Assembly (NCBI GenBank): GCA_019244165.1
Contig: JAFATA010000073.1
Span: forward strand, 1-55,968
Reading direction: 5' to 3'
Source of the DNA: Pseudonocardiales bacterium
GTDB lineage: Bacteria > Actinomycetota > Actinomycetes > Mycobacteriales > Pseudonocardiaceae
Length of the DNA: 55,968 nucleotides
Shown: in pieces, positions 43,439-52,784 of the stretch
Position numbering within the stretch: the first letter of the stretch is position 1
Layout of the letters: each line of letters starts with the position of its first letter
The notes under the pieces: model-generated
What the model was told of the DNA's origin: nothing
Seen by the model: only the letters and a program-made list of their open reading frames with translations
The model's database searches: none
Position numbers and translations under genes: made by a program

Positions 43439-43537
43439 CTCTCCAGCACAACGCCGCGGTGCTCACCTCCGACCCCAAAAGACCTCGCCACGCTCGCCAG
43501 CGTCGCCGAGTACCCAGTCCGCCTGCTTACCGTCTGA
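43435..43537 (+). pseudogene. Remnant of a PIN-domain toxin
   Basis: ATG 43435 overlaps the antitoxin stop and opens MTLQHNAAVLTSDPK. One frame later the text continues DLATLASVAEYPVRLLTV to TGA 43535. This is the typical end of a VapC PIN domain (AVVLTSDPxDL...). The N-terminal catalytic part is gone and a single-base shift splits the rest. Confidence 0.6.
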
Positions 43538-43717
43538 GCCGGGAGCTGACCCAAGAACGGTTCCGCGGAACACCTTGATCAGCTGTTGAGACGCTGAAGC
43601 GGCTCAGGGGCCGTCGATGAAGAAGAGGTGGTGGTGCCGGAACCGGGGCCGGGTCGGCCAGGAAACCTCGGGTCAATGTCACAGGCTCGGCGGCCCACGG
43701 TTGCCCAGAACAGGACG

Positions 43718-44134
43718 TCACCGCGCGCCCGTGAACGGGTTGAGCAGGCGTGCTCCGGTGTTGGCGACATCGCTGATATTGCGGGTGACGAGCGTCCAAC
43801 CGTGCACCTTTGCGGTTGCGGCCAGGAGGCCGTCGACGACGGGAACCGGATCGGGGACGTTGAGTCTGCCCCATTCCTCGGCTACCTCCGCGGTGATGGG
43901 AACAACACGGTCGGAGTAGGCGTGCAGCAGACCTCCCAGCCAACGGCCGAAGACTGCGGCTTGGGCCTGATCACGTCGTTGCAGCCGGCAGATCCCCTGC
44001 CGGATCTCCCCGAGGGTGAGCACGCTGAGATACAGCTGTCGGGACTCGACGGAATCGAACCAGGCGGCTACCCCCGCGTTGGGGACGGGTCTGCGCATCT
44101 CCGACAGGACGTTGGTGTCGAGCAGAAAACTCAC
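43718..44134 (-). CDS. vapC: VapC/FitB-type PIN-domain toxin
   Basis: Predicted Mg2+-dependent ribonuclease of 138 residues. Acidic residues are in place: FLLDTNVLSEMRR (first Asp), TLGEIRQGI (Glu), PVVDGLLAATAKVHGWTLVTRN (Asp, Asn/Asp pair). GTG 44134 overlaps the antitoxin stop by 4 nt. The intact domain contrasts with the two broken PIN genes at 43.4 and 52.3 kb. Targets are unknown; relatives cut tRNA or rRNA. Confidence 0.92.
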   Translation of the reverse strand: MSFLLDTNVLSEMRRPVPNAGVAAWFDSVESRQLYLSVLTLGEIRQGICRLQRRDQAQAAVFGRWLGGLLHAYSDRVVPITAEVAEEWGRLNVPDPVPVVDGLLAATAKVHGWTLVTRNISDVANTGARLLNPFTGAR

Positions 44135-44385
44135 CGCGGGTCAGTGAGGTCGATCGCGCGAGCGGACTGGCCTGGCCGGACAATCTCCAGAGCGTCGAGG
44201 TCCGGGGCTGACCTGAGGTAGTCCTTGAACTCCACCTCGGCGCCCGTCATCCTGCGGTACTCGGCGATGTCGAGCACCACGGCGACCTCCTCCCCATGCC
44301 GGGTGACGAACTGCGCGCCCTGCGCTTGGGCAGCTCGCACGACCTCGCTGAAGCGCTGCTTAGCCTCTTGGAGCTGCCACCTCAT
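44131..44385 (-). CDS. Phd/YefM-family antitoxin
   Basis: The 84-residue protein has the Phd fold (MRWQLQEAKQRFSEVVRAAQAQGAQFVTRHGEEVAVVLDIAEYRRM) and an acidic toxin-binding tail. ATG 44385 is fixed by GGAGG 5 nt upstream; the frame is open to 44397. It is encoded before and coupled to the PIN toxin. An AATCTAG/CTAGATT palindrome just upstream fits autoregulation by the complex. Confidence 0.9.
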   Translation of the reverse strand: MRWQLQEAKQRFSEVVRAAQAQGAQFVTRHGEEVAVVLDIAEYRRMTGAEVEFKDYLRSAPDLDALEIVRPGQSARAIDLTDPR

Positions 44386-44399
44386 CGGATCCTCCAAGG

Positions 44400-44429
44400 A
44401 ATCTAGTCTGTCTAGATTAGCTCAGACTA
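44400..44429 (-). promoter_or_regulatory. Operator-like palindromes of the toxin-antitoxin operon
   Basis: AATCTAG (44400-44406) pairs with CTAGATT (44412-44418). TAGTCTG (44404-44410) pairs with CAGACTA (44423-44429). The overlapping AT-rich inverted repeats lie 15 nt before the antitoxin start, typical for Phd/YefM sites. Confidence 0.6.
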
Positions 44430-44932
44430 CCGTACACATCGCTCCACTCAGCAGCCTGAGCTTTCAAACAGCCTGCGCCTATGCCCACCAGCACGAGGGT
44501 GCGAGATAAGGCGAGACGTTGCGGGCGACAGTCGTGCAGCGGCCTACGCCGCCGTCTTGGAAGCCATCGACACAGGCGTCTCCAGGCTCCTCAAGTCGGA
44601 CGTCGGTGATGTCGAGTTCACGGACAGCACCGACCTGAAGATCAACGCCCTGACCGTGCGGGTCTGCCTTCCACATCGGTGTCCCGAGGTCCTCCTCCCC
44701 CGGCACGCACCAGGTGCTGGACCGCTGGCGGGGGGAACGGATACCGGCCGGTGCACCCAGTCAGGTCCAGCCGCACCTCCAGCACAAACCCGCCCGCAGC
44801 GCGCGTCACCCGGGGTGATCACCTTCGGCAAGTGCCGTTGCAGTGCCGGGCAGCGCGTCTTGGCGCCCCACCCAGCAGAACGGCGCGCAAACCGACACAC
44901 TGGGAGCAAGGCAGACCCGGGAGGACATCACC
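44430..44932. other. Interval with a possible gene relic before glgB
   Basis: No complete gene is seen. On the plus strand about 44537-44665 reads AAYAAVLEAIDTGVSRLLKS then DVGDVEFTDSTDLKINALTV, which looks coding but has no start and no recognised family. Downstream are palindromes TCACCC-G-GGGTGA (44816-44828) and GGTGATCACC (44824-44833). glgB promoter elements must lie here but none is clear. Confidence 0.4.
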
Positions 44933-47119
44933 GTGCACGCGGCAGACCACGCTACTTCAGCACCACCGGCCGACGAGCTGCACCGGCTCCTGGCCGGCGA
45001 ACACCACGACCCGCATTCGGTCCTCGGGGCCCACCCGCACCCAGAGGGCACCGTGGTCCGGGTGCTGCGCCCGCACGCCGATGAGGTGATGGTGATCACC
45101 GACAGTGGGGAATACCCGCTGGTGCACTGCACCGAGGGACTTTTCCACGGCGTGACACCAGGTCCGGGCGACTACCGGCTGCGGGTGCGCTACGGCGAGC
45201 ACACCGAACTCACCGATGACCCCTACCGCTGGCTACCCACGTTGGGCGAGATTGACCTGCACCTCATCAGGGAAGGCCGCCACGAGCGGCTGTGGGAGGT
45301 GCTGGGGGCACACCTGCGGAGCTATCCCACGCCGGGTGGCGTGGTCGAGGGGACCTCCTTCGCGGTGTGGGCGCCGCACGCCCGGGGCGTCCAGGTGTGC
45401 GGCGACTTCGACAACTGGTCCGGGGCGGCCACCCCGTTGCGCTCGCTGGGCTCGAGCGGAGTGTGGGAGATCTTCCTGCCCGGCGTCGGTGCCGGCACCC
45501 GCTACAAGTTCCGCCTGCTGGGCCCCGACGGGAACTGGCATGAGCGAGCCGACCCGATGGCCCGCGCCACCGAAGTCCCGCCGAACACCGCCTCGGTGGT
45601 GGCCGGCCCCTCAACCCACCAGTGGAGTGACGCCGTGTGGCTCGCCGAGCGGGCGAAGGGCCAGCCGGTGACCAAGCCAATGAGCATCTATGAGGTACAC
45701 CTGGGTTCCTGGAAGCAGGGTCTGGGGTATCGGGAGATAGCCCACCAGCTGGTCGAGTACCTGCAAGCGACCGGGTTCACCCACATCGAGCTGCTGCCGG
45801 TGGCCGAGCACCCCTTCGGGGGTTCCTGGGGATACCAGGTCACCTCCTACTACGCGCCCACAGCGCGCTACGGCTGCCCGGATGACTTCCGGTATTTCGT
45901 CGACACCCTGCATGCCGCCGGGATCGGGGTGCTCATGGACTGGGTGCCCGGACACTTCCCGCGCGACGAGTGGGCGCTGGCCCGCTTCGACGGTGCACCC
46001 TGCTACGAACACTCCGACCCGACCCGGGCGTCGCACCCGGAGTGGGGCACCCTGATCTTCGACTACGGGCGCAACGAGGTCCGCAACTTTCTGGTGGCCA
46101 ACGCGCTGTACTGGCTCGAGGAGTTCCACCTCGACGGGCTCCGCGTGGACGCCGTGGCCTCGATGCTCTACCTCGACTACTCCCGCAAGGCAGGTGAGTG
46201 GTCACCCAATGTGCACGGTGGGCGGGAGAACCTGGAAGCGGTGTCCTTCCTGCAGGAGATGAACGCCACCGTCTACAAGCGGCACCCGGGGGTGGTGACG
46301 GTTGCCGAGGAGTCCACTGCCTGGCCCGGCGTCACCCGTCCGACGCATGTGGGCGGTCTGGGCTTCGGCTTCAAGTGGAACATGGGCTGGATGCACGACA
46401 CCCTCGGCTACGTCGGCCATGATCCGGTGTACCGCAGCTACCACCACAACGAGATGACCTTCTCGCTGATGTACGCCTGGAGCGAGAATTTCGTGCTGCC
46501 GCTCTCGCACGACGAAGTGGTGCACGGCAAGGGCTCGCTGTGGAACCGGATGCCGGGTGACGACTGGAACAAGGCCGCTCACTTGCGATGCCTGCTGGCC
46601 TACATGTGGGCGCACCCCGGTAAGCAGCTGCTGTTCATGGGCGGCGAGCTCGGGCAGCCCGCGGAGTGGGCGGAGACCCGGTCACTGGACTGGAACCTGC
46701 GCTACCACCCGCTGCACGGCGGGGTGCTGCGGTTGGTCGGCGAGCTCAACGCCACCTACCGATCACACCGCGCGCTCTACAGCCAGGACGCCGACCCGGC
46801 CGGCTTCGAGTGGATCGACGCCAACGACGCGTGGGGCAACGTCTTGAGCTTCTTGCGCTGGGGGGACGACAGATCGGTGGTGGCCTGCCTGGCGAACTTC
46901 GCCGGAAACCCGCACGAGAGCTACCGGGTGGGGCTGCCCCGTCCCGGACGCTGGCGCGAGGTGCTCAATACCGACTCCGAGAGCTACGGTGGCTCTGGCG
47001 TCGGCAACTTCGGCGAAGTGGTGGCCAGCGAGACGCCGTGGCATGGACGGCCCTACTCCGCAGTACTCCGGCTGCCACCAGCCGGAACGCTCTGGCTCAC
47101 CCCAGAAGAGGAACGTTGA
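44933..47119 (+). CDS. glgB: 1,4-alpha-glucan branching enzyme
   Basis: GH13 enzyme of 728 residues that introduces alpha-1,6 branches. Two N-terminal beta domains ([38 protein letters not shown]) precede the barrel: [40 protein letters not shown] (nucleophile Asp), [14 protein letters not shown] (acid/base Glu) and [18 protein letters not shown] 44933 is chosen for GGGAGG about 9 nt upstream. It completes the GlgE route. Confidence 0.97.
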   Translation: MHAADHATSAPPADELHRLLAGEHHDPHSVLGAHPHPEGTVVRVLRPHADEVMVITDSGEYPLVHCTEGLFHGVTPGPGDYRLRVRYGEHTELTDDPYRWLPTLGEIDLHLIREGRHERLWEVLGAHLRSYPTPGGVVEGTSFAVWAPHARGVQVCGDFDNWSGAATPLRSLGSSGVWEIFLPGVGAGTRYKFRLLGPDGNWHERADPMARATEVPPNTASVVAGPSTHQWSDAVWLAERAKGQPVTKPMSIYEVHLGSWKQGLGYREIAHQLVEYLQATGFTHIELLPVAEHPFGGSWGYQVTSYYAPTARYGCPDDFRYFVDTLHAAGIGVLMDWVPGHFPRDEWALARFDGAPCYEHSDPTRASHPEWGTLIFDYGRNEVRNFLVANALYWLEEFHLDGLRVDAVASMLYLDYSRKAGEWSPNVHGGRENLEAVSFLQEMNATVYKRHPGVVTVAEESTAWPGVTRPTHVGGLGFGFKWNMGWMHDTLGYVGHDPVYRSYHHNEMTFSLMYAWSENFVLPLSHDEVVHGKGSLWNRMPGDDWNKAAHLRCLLAYMWAHPGKQLLFMGGELGQPAEWAETRSLDWNLRYHPLHGGVLRLVGELNATYRSHRALYSQDADPAGFEWIDANDAWGNVLSFLRWGDDRSVVACLANFAGNPHESYRVGLPRPGRWREVLNTDSESYGGSGVGNFGEVVASETPWHGRPYSAVLRLPPAGTLWLTPEEER

Positions 47120-47248
47120 GTATTCAATCGATGACCATCTGTTGTCGATGTTCCACGCAGAGTCAGCCCAATGGCCCCGGTGCTGGCGCTGCTGCGATTG
47201 TAAGGTGAGGTGCGGCTCGGGGTTGTTGATTCGGTAGGGTCGACCACG

Positions 47249-48820
47249 GTGGGACAGGACCACACAGAGAGACCCGGTGACACAGGCAGACCCGGGGACT
47301 CGGGCCGTTCCTCCTCGTTAGCGGCTGCGTTCGCCCAGGAGTGGGTGCAGGCTATCGCCGCTGGCGCCTCCATGCCGATGTCGCTTGCCGAGGCCCGGGA
47401 CTACCTCTCTGATCTCTCCGAGGCCCTGCTGACCGCGCTCTCCGACCTGCACTTGCTCAAGCAGCGGCTGAGTCACCAGACACTGCATGACCTGCAGACC
47501 GGTCTGCCCAACCGGCAGTATCTGCTCACCCATCTGGAGAAGGTGCTGGAGCAGCGTGAGCCCTCAGACGTGGTCACCCTGATGCACCTGGACCTGGACG
47601 GCTTCTCAGCGATCAATGACGGGCTAGGTCACCACGCCGGTGATCGGCTGCTGGATGTGGTAGCCAGACAGCTGGAAAGAGTGGTCGCGGACCAGCAGGC
47701 GATGGTTGCCCGGCTCGGCGCCGACGAGTACGCAATCCTGTTCGAACCCCGAAACTCGGCACTGGACGTCGGCGCCCTTGCCGAGGCCATCAACACCGAA
47801 CTCGCCGAACCGCACTACCTCGACGGAACCGGGATGTCGGTTACCGCGAGCATCGGCGTCGTGCAGCGACAGGTTGCCGGGGCGGAGGCTGAAGAGCTGA
47901 TGCGCGCCGCCACCGCCACGCTGCGCCGGATGCGCAGCCGGGGCACGCGGCAGTGGGAGCTGTTCGACCCCGACCTCGATGCCGCCCATGGGGTGCAGCT
48001 CCGGCTGGCCGCGGCGATGCCTGGCGCCCTGGAGAGCGGCGAGCTGCAGGTGACCTACCAGCCGGTGGTCATGCTGGACGCTGGTCGGCTGGTGGGCGTC
48101 GAGGCGGCACTGAGCTGGCAGCATCCGCAACTTGGCGTGCTGCCCCACGACCAGTGCGTGCACGCCGCGGAGCGGACCGGCCTGGTGCATGAGGCTGGCC
48201 AGTGGGTGCTGCGCGCCGCTGCCGAGCAGGCCCTCTGCTGGCGGCGGCGCCTCGGTGACGGCCTGCCGCCGATGGTGGTCAACCTCAGCCACTCCCAGGT
48301 GCAGGACCGCGGCCTGGTGCCGAGGGTCAGCGCGGTGCTGCGCGAAACCGGCCTACCACCGGCTGGGTTGGAGCTGCGGGCACCGGTGGTGGCGATCCGC
48401 ACGGTCGCCGGCGAGCTCGCTGGCGTTGGTGGCGCACACGCCGAACACAACGTGCAGGCGCTGAGCAAGCTGGGCCTGCACGTCGGGCTCTACGACTTTG
48501 GTGGCGGCATCGGCGGGCTGCGCTGCCTGGCGGATCTGCCGGTGCGCACGGTGCGCATCGCCCAGCCGGTGTCCGCGCAGGTGGCCGCCGATCCATCCCG
48601 GATCCTCTCTCAGGCGGCGCAGGCATTGGTGCACATCGTCCGCGGCGCGGGGATCGACGTGGTCGCCTTCCCGGTGGACAGCGCCGAGCAGGCCGCATGC
48701 TGGCCATGGATCGGCGCCAACTGGGGCCTCGGCGCGCTGTACGGCCCGCCCGGGCCGCCGCACACCCTCGAGCCCTTGCTTAAAACAGTGCCCGGGCCAG
48801 GGCGCGGCGCGCTGAGGTGA
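47249..48820 (+). CDS. GGDEF-EAL protein with degenerate active sites
   Basis: The protein of about 523 residues has an N-terminal helical segment, then a GGDEF domain ([19 protein letters not shown]; signature [12 protein letters not shown], that is GADEY) and an EAL domain. The latter starts [24 protein letters not shown], so EAA replaces EAL. The later DDFG site is YDFGGGIGG, and the usual catalytic Lys region reads [10 protein letters not shown]. No inhibitory RxxD is visible. Cyclase activity is possible; phosphodiesterase activity is unlikely, so the EAL half may only bind c-di-GMP. GTG 47249 has TAGGGT 8 nt upstream; GTG 47210 with AAGGTGA is the alternative start. The last 41 bp overlap the convergent thioredoxin gene. 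Confidence 0.85.
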   Translation: MGQDHTERPGDTGRPGDSGRSSSLAAAFAQEWVQAIAAGASMPMSLAEARDYLSDLSEALLTALSDLHLLKQRLSHQTLHDLQTGLPNRQYLLTHLEKVLEQREPSDVVTLMHLDLDGFSAINDGLGHHAGDRLLDVVARQLERVVADQQAMVARLGADEYAILFEPRNSALDVGALAEAINTELAEPHYLDGTGMSVTASIGVVQRQVAGAEAEELMRAATATLRRMRSRGTRQWELFDPDLDAAHGVQLRLAAAMPGALESGELQVTYQPVVMLDAGRLVGVEAALSWQHPQLGVLPHDQCVHAAERTGLVHEAGQWVLRAAAEQALCWRRRLGDGLPPMVVNLSHSQVQDRGLVPRVSAVLRETGLPPAGLELRAPVVAIRTVAGELAGVGGAHAEHNVQALSKLGLHVGLYDFGGGIGGLRCLADLPVRTVRIAQPVSAQVAADPSRILSQAAQALVHIVRGAGIDVVAFPVDSAEQAACWPWIGANWGLGALYGPPGPPHTLEPLLKTVPGPGRGALR

Positions 48821-49730
48821 CCCGGGGGTCGTCCGGGGCAAAGAGCGAGAAGAGTTCGACCAGGTGCGCTCTAGCCCGGTCGCAGTCCTCTCCGCTCAGC
48901 CGCCGCACGGCACCGACCAGCCGCTGGAACGCCCGCTCCGGCGCCCCGGCGGCCACCTCGGCATCAGCCGCGGCGATCTGCGCGTCGACGTCGTCGGGTG
49001 CGGCATCGGCCTTGGCCACCGCCGCGGGGTCGACTGAGTGCACCCGCGCCAGGAAACGGGTCTGGGTCAGCGCGGCCCTGGCCTGCTCGTTAGCCGGCTC
49101 GATGTCCAGGATCTGCTGGTAGGCGGCTTCGGCGGCGGCGTAGTCACCGCGGGCCAGCGCGGCTTCGGCGGCACTTAGTCGCGGGTCCTCAGGCTCGGCG
49201 CCAGGCGTGTCTGCCGAGGTCCGCTGAGCAGCCTGCTCAGCGGGCCGGATACCGGGCAGTCGATCACGCAGCGCATCGAGCAGCTCGGTGAGCCACTGCT
49301 TCACCTGCGGCTCAGGAAGGGCACCGCGAAAGGCGGTAACCGGCTGACCGCCAGCGATAGCGATCACGGTGGGAATGGACTGGACACCGAAGAGCTGGGC
49401 GATCTGTGGGTTGGCGTCGATGTCGACCTTAGCCAGCACCCACGCGCCACCCCATTCCGCGGCGAGCCGTTCGAGCACCGGGGACAGTTGCTTGCACGGA
49501 CCGCACCAGCTCGCCCAGAGATCGACCACCACGGGCACCTGCATGGACCGGTCGATGACATCAGTCTGGAAGCTGTGCTCGGTAACGTCGCACACCCACG
49601 TGCTGTCGCCGCTGGCCGGGGACGCGCCGGGGGTCTCGCGCCGAGCAGCCGAGTCGGCTCGGGCTTTGAGGGCAGACAGATCGACGGCACCGGACAGGGC
49701 CATGGTCTGCTGCGGGTTAGGCCTGCTCAC
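48780..49730 (-). CDS. Thioredoxin-TPR protein (CnoX/YbbN-like)
   Basis: The 316-residue protein resembles mycobacterial Rv1324 by its [14 protein letters not shown] start. A thioredoxin domain (about 45-150) carries an intact WCGPC in [20 protein letters not shown] and the cis-Pro in SIPTVIAI. The second half holds TPR-like repeats ([36 protein letters not shown]). The family works as redox-active chaperone holdases. GTG 49730 is chosen because it starts [18 protein letters not shown]; the longer frame lies in repeats. Neighbouring glgB and thiolase match the mycobacterial order. Confidence 0.88.
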   Translation of the reverse strand: MSRPNPQQTMALSGAVDLSALKARADSAARRETPGASPASGDSTWVCDVTEHSFQTDVIDRSMQVPVVVDLWASWCGPCKQLSPVLERLAAEWGGAWVLAKVDIDANPQIAQLFGVQSIPTVIAIAGGQPVTAFRGALPEPQVKQWLTELLDALRDRLPGIRPAEQAAQRTSADTPGAEPEDPRLSAAEAALARGDYAAAEAAYQQILDIEPANEQARAALTQTRFLARVHSVDPAAVAKADAAPDDVDAQIAAADAEVAAGAPERAFQRLVGAVRRLSGEDCDRARAHLVELFSLFAPDDPRVTSARRALARALF

Positions 49731-49776
49731 GCCGTCTATCCTGGCATGGGCGCCCTCCGGGGAGGGAACCCACTGC

Positions 49777-49836
49777 GTCGAACTCCTTTGGGTTGAACTC
49801 CTTTGGGTCGAACTCCATGGGGCCGAACTCCATGAG
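49777..49836. repeat. Four tandem 15-bp repeats
   Basis: Units GTCGAACTCCTTTGG, GTTGAACTCCTTTGG, GTCGAACTCCATGGG and GCCGAACTCCATGAG run head to tail. They lie between the mutase stop (49852) and the thioredoxin gene start (49730), inside the likely leader of the latter. The first two and the last two units form subtypes, which suggests two rounds of duplication. Confidence 0.8.
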
Positions 49837-49851
49837 GCGGAGCACCAGGCC

Positions 49852-51579
49852 TCAGAACCGGGCCGGTTCCCGGTACTCACCCCACTGGGCTTTGAGCGCC
49901 CCGCAGATCTCACCGAGCGTGGCCTCAGCCCGCGCCGCGTCGAGCATCGGCTCGATGAGATTGCCCTCACCGGCTGCCGCGGCGACCAGGGCCGCGAGAG
50001 CCCGATCGAGCGCGGTGGAGTCCCGGCGGGCGCGGCGCGCTGCCAGCACCCGGTTCTGCTCGAGTTCCACTTCGTGGCTGATCCGGAGAATCTCCAGCTC
50101 ACCGGTGACCGATCGCCTCGCCGTGTTGATCCCGACGATTTTTTTGTCACCCTTCTCCAGCGCACGCTGGTAGGCGAACGACGCATCGGCGATCTCGCCG
50201 GTGAACCACCCGTCCTCGACGCCGCGCAGGATTCCGGAGGTCATCTCGCCGATCGGGTGCTGGCCCGAGGGCACCGCGGCCGCGGCCATGTCCTTGATCC
50301 GGGTGAAGATCCGCTCAGCGTCAGCCTCGATCCGGTCGGTCAGCGCCTCGACGTACCAGGAGCCACCCAGCGGATCGATCACGTTGGCGACCCCGGACTC
50401 CTCCATGATCACCTGCTGGGTGCGCAGGGCGATCTCCGCATTGCGCTCCGTGGGCAGCGCCAAGGTCTCATCCAGGGCGTTGGTGTGCATCGAGTTGGTA
50501 CCGCCCAACACCCCGGCGAGCGCCTCGATCGTGGTACGCACCACGTTGTTGTAGGGTTGCTGAGCGGTGAGCGAGACGCCCGAGGTCTGGGTGTGGAAGC
50601 GCATCCACAACGCCTTGGCGCGCCGGGCGCCATAGACCTCGCGCATCCAGCGGGCCCAGATCCGCCGGGCGGCGCGGAACTTCGCGATCTCTTCGAAGAA
50701 GTCCATCTGCGCGTCGAAGAAGAAGGTCAGACCGGGCGCGAAACGGTCGACGTCCAGCCCGCGGGAACGGCCCAGCTCCACGTACCCGAAGCCATCGGCC
50801 AAGGTGAATGCCAGCTCCTGGGCAGCCGTCGCGCCAGCTTCCCTGATGTGGTAACCCGAGATCGACAGCGGCTTGTAGGCCGGAATCCGCTCCGTGCAGA
50901 ACTCGAGGAGGTCCCCGATGAGCCGCAGGTGCGGTCCCGGCGGGAACAGCCACTCCTTCTGGGCGATGTACTCCTTGAAGATGTCGGTCTGCAGGGTGCC
51001 GTTGAGCTTGGTGATATCCGCGCCCTGCCGTTCCGCGGCGACCAGGTACATGCAGAACATCGGCACTGCCGGACCCGAGATCGTCATGGACACGGTGGCC
51101 TGTTCCAACGGGATACCGTCGAACAGCACGTCCAGGTCGGCGGCGCTGTCGATCGCCACCCCGCAGTGCCCGACCTCGCCGAGGCAGTGCGGATCGTCGG
51201 AGTCGCGACCCATCAGGGTCGGCATGTCGAAGGCCACCGACAACCCACCCCCGCCGTTGCGCAGGACCTGCCGGTAGCGCTCGTTGGTCTGGCGGGCGTT
51301 CCCGAAGCCAGCGAACTGGCGGATCGTCCAGGTGCGTCCCCGGTAGCCGGTGGAGTGCACACCGCGGGTGAACGGGTACTCCCCCGGCCAGCCGATCCGC
51401 TCGAATCCCGTGACCCTCTCGCCCTCCCGCGGCCCGTACACCGGGTCGACCTCCACTCCGGACAGGGTGGTGAAGTCCCCGTCGCGGAGTCCTCCCGCCG
51501 CCTGGGCCTGTGCGTACCGGCGCTGCCAGCGTTGCCGACCGGGCTGTGGGTCCGGGTGTCCAACCTCGTAGGACGTCAT
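49852..51579 (-). CDS. Acyl-CoA mutase large subunit (methylmalonyl-/isobutyryl-CoA mutase family)
   Basis: The 575-residue protein covers the substrate-binding barrel of B12-dependent acyl-CoA mutases: [127 protein letters not shown] and [18 protein letters not shown]. It ends before any cobalamin-binding DxHxxG domain, so a separate small B12 subunit is needed; none is in the window. TGYRGRTWT rather than TMYAFRPWT argues against classic methylmalonyl-CoA mutase and for an isobutyryl-CoA or related mutase. ATG 51579 has GGGGAG 6 nt upstream. MeaB and an epimerase gene are close. Confidence 0.88.
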   Translation of the reverse strand: MTSYEVGHPDPQPGRQRWQRRYAQAQAAGGLRDGDFTTLSGVEVDPVYGPREGERVTGFERIGWPGEYPFTRGVHSTGYRGRTWTIRQFAGFGNARQTNERYRQVLRNGGGGLSVAFDMPTLMGRDSDDPHCLGEVGHCGVAIDSAADLDVLFDGIPLEQATVSMTISGPAVPMFCMYLVAAERQGADITKLNGTLQTDIFKEYIAQKEWLFPPGPHLRLIGDLLEFCTERIPAYKPLSISGYHIREAGATAAQELAFTLADGFGYVELGRSRGLDVDRFAPGLTFFFDAQMDFFEEIAKFRAARRIWARWMREVYGARRAKALWMRFHTQTSGVSLTAQQPYNNVVRTTIEALAGVLGGTNSMHTNALDETLALPTERNAEIALRTQQVIMEESGVANVIDPLGGSWYVEALTDRIEADAERIFTRIKDMAAAAVPSGQHPIGEMTSGILRGVEDGWFTGEIADASFAYQRALEKGDKKIVGINTARRSVTGELEILRISHEVELEQNRVLAARRARRDSTALDRALAALVAAAAGEGNLIEPMLDAARAEATLGEICGALKAQWGEYREPARF

Positions 51580-51774
51580 GAAGGCTCCCCTGCAAATTTG
51601 TTTACCACCCAATAGTATGGCGCCCTACTACCGGCTCTCAGGACGTGTCTCGGAGGTCTCGTCGTCCGTGATCGACTCTGCTGCCGATACACGGAGAGCA
51701 CCAAGATCGGGACTGTCCGGGACACGACTTAGCCCGCCTCCTTCGGGGCGCTACGGTGCCTTACCGTTCAACCC

Positions 51775-52287
51775 ATGACGTCGCATCACCCCTTGCCGTT
51801 CGACCCGATCGAGCGGGCCGCGCAAATCTGGCACGAGCGCATCGGACCAGCCGCGACGATGGCCGCAGTCACCAACGTGATGCGCGTGCAGCAGATTCTG
51901 CAGGCCGCCGTGGACACCGCGCTGCGCCCGCACGGCCTGACCTTCGCCCGGTACGAGGCACTAGCGCTGCTGGTGTTCTCCCGCCACGGCAGCCTGCCGA
52001 TGAACGTGATGGGCCAACGGCTACAGCTGCACCCGACCAGCGTCACCAACATTGTGGACCGGCTGCAGGCCGATCACCTGGTTCAGCGCAAAGGCCACCC
52101 CACCGATCGGCGCACCACCCTGGTCACGATCACCGAAGCCGGCCGGCAGCGTCAGCAGAAGGCCACCGTAGCGCTCACCGACATCGACTTCGGCCTCGTG
52201 GGACTGAACACCGCGCAAACCGAACAGCTCACCGCGCTGCTCACCCAGGTGCGCCGGGCCGCGGGGGACTTCATCGACTCCACCTGA
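51775..52287 (+). CDS. MarR-family regulator
   Basis: The 170-residue winged-helix protein has LTFARYEALALLVFSRHGSLPMNVMGQRLQLHPTSVTNIVDRLQADHLVQRKGHPTDRRTTLVTITEAGRQ, the MarR recognition helix and wing with the conserved DRR. It is divergent from the mutase gene. TACCGT lies 7 nt before ATG 51775, which suggests a leaderless message. An imperfect inverted pair (GACGTGTCTCGGA about 51652; TCCGGGACACGAC about 51717) in the 195-nt gap could be its operator controlling the mutase. Confidence 0.9.
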   Translation: MTSHHPLPFDPIERAAQIWHERIGPAATMAAVTNVMRVQQILQAAVDTALRPHGLTFARYEALALLVFSRHGSLPMNVMGQRLQLHPTSVTNIVDRLQADHLVQRKGHPTDRRTTLVTITEAGRQRQQKATVALTDIDFGLVGLNTAQTEQLTALLTQVRRAAGDFIDST

Positions 52288-52292
52288 GCGAG

Positions 52293-52709
52293 CTACCCGT
52301 GACCCGTAGCGGCCACTACATCGTCGATGTGCACGTAACGGACACCACTACCGATCTGCTTCCATTGCAGGTCGTTGCCCACAACCACCGCAGCCGAGCA
52401 GAGAGCCGTCGCGCAGACCAACGCATCGGGTGTGCGCAGCCCGTGCTCCGCGCGAAGCGCCGCCGCCCGCTCGGCGACCGCGAGATCCACTGGCAGCACC
52501 GTGCAGAGCAGGCCCATGAAGAGCCGCACGGCAGCCTCCGCCTCCCGATTACCAGCCCGCAGCGGCCCGGTGAGCAGTTCGGTCGCCGTGACCGTTGAGA
52601 TCACCAGATCGACCGTCCCAGCTTGTGCTGCCGCAACCACCGGGAGCAGCACCGCGCACCGCGGATCGACCGCGGGGCGCTCCAAGTAGTAAATGCTTGG
52701 GGCGTCGAC
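52293..52709 (-). pseudogene. PIN-domain (VapC-like) gene that has lost its start
   Basis: The reading begins VDAPSIYYLERPAVDPR, with the first catalytic Asp, and continues VDLVISTVTATELLTGPL, LRTPDALVCATALCSAAVVVGND and DDVVAATGHG. No ATG or GTG lies between the in-frame MeaB stop and VDAPS. The only start, TTG 52685, would drop the catalytic Asp. No antitoxin is present. The 28-bp palindrome sits just where the N-terminus should be, which suggests the 5' end was removed at that junction. Confidence 0.7.
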
Positions 52710-52724
52710 GGGTGCCCACGCGCC

Positions 52725-52784
52725 CTGGGTGGCTCTTCAAGGCCGGCCAACCCCCTGGTTGGCCGGCCTTGAAGAGCCACCCAG
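52725..52784. repeat. 28-bp perfect palindrome (4-nt loop) at the end of meaB
   Basis: Arms 52725-52752 and 52757-52784 are exact inverted complements around CCCT. The left arm starts CTGGGTGGCTCTTCAAGG and the right arm ends CCTTGAAGAGCCACCCAG. The last codons and stop of meaB lie inside. It would form a very stable RNA hairpin, so it can act as terminator. Its length and perfection also suggest an insertion or repair product. Confidence 0.85.

Noticed and set aside
49369..51615. 748-codon plus-strand ORF
   Set aside because: It lies antisense to the clear acyl-CoA mutase and has no domain; long antisense frames are expected at this GC content.
51600..51774. B12 riboswitch before the acyl-CoA mutase
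   Set aside because: The 195-nt divergent space shows no B12-box-like sequence and only a short leader would be transcribed.
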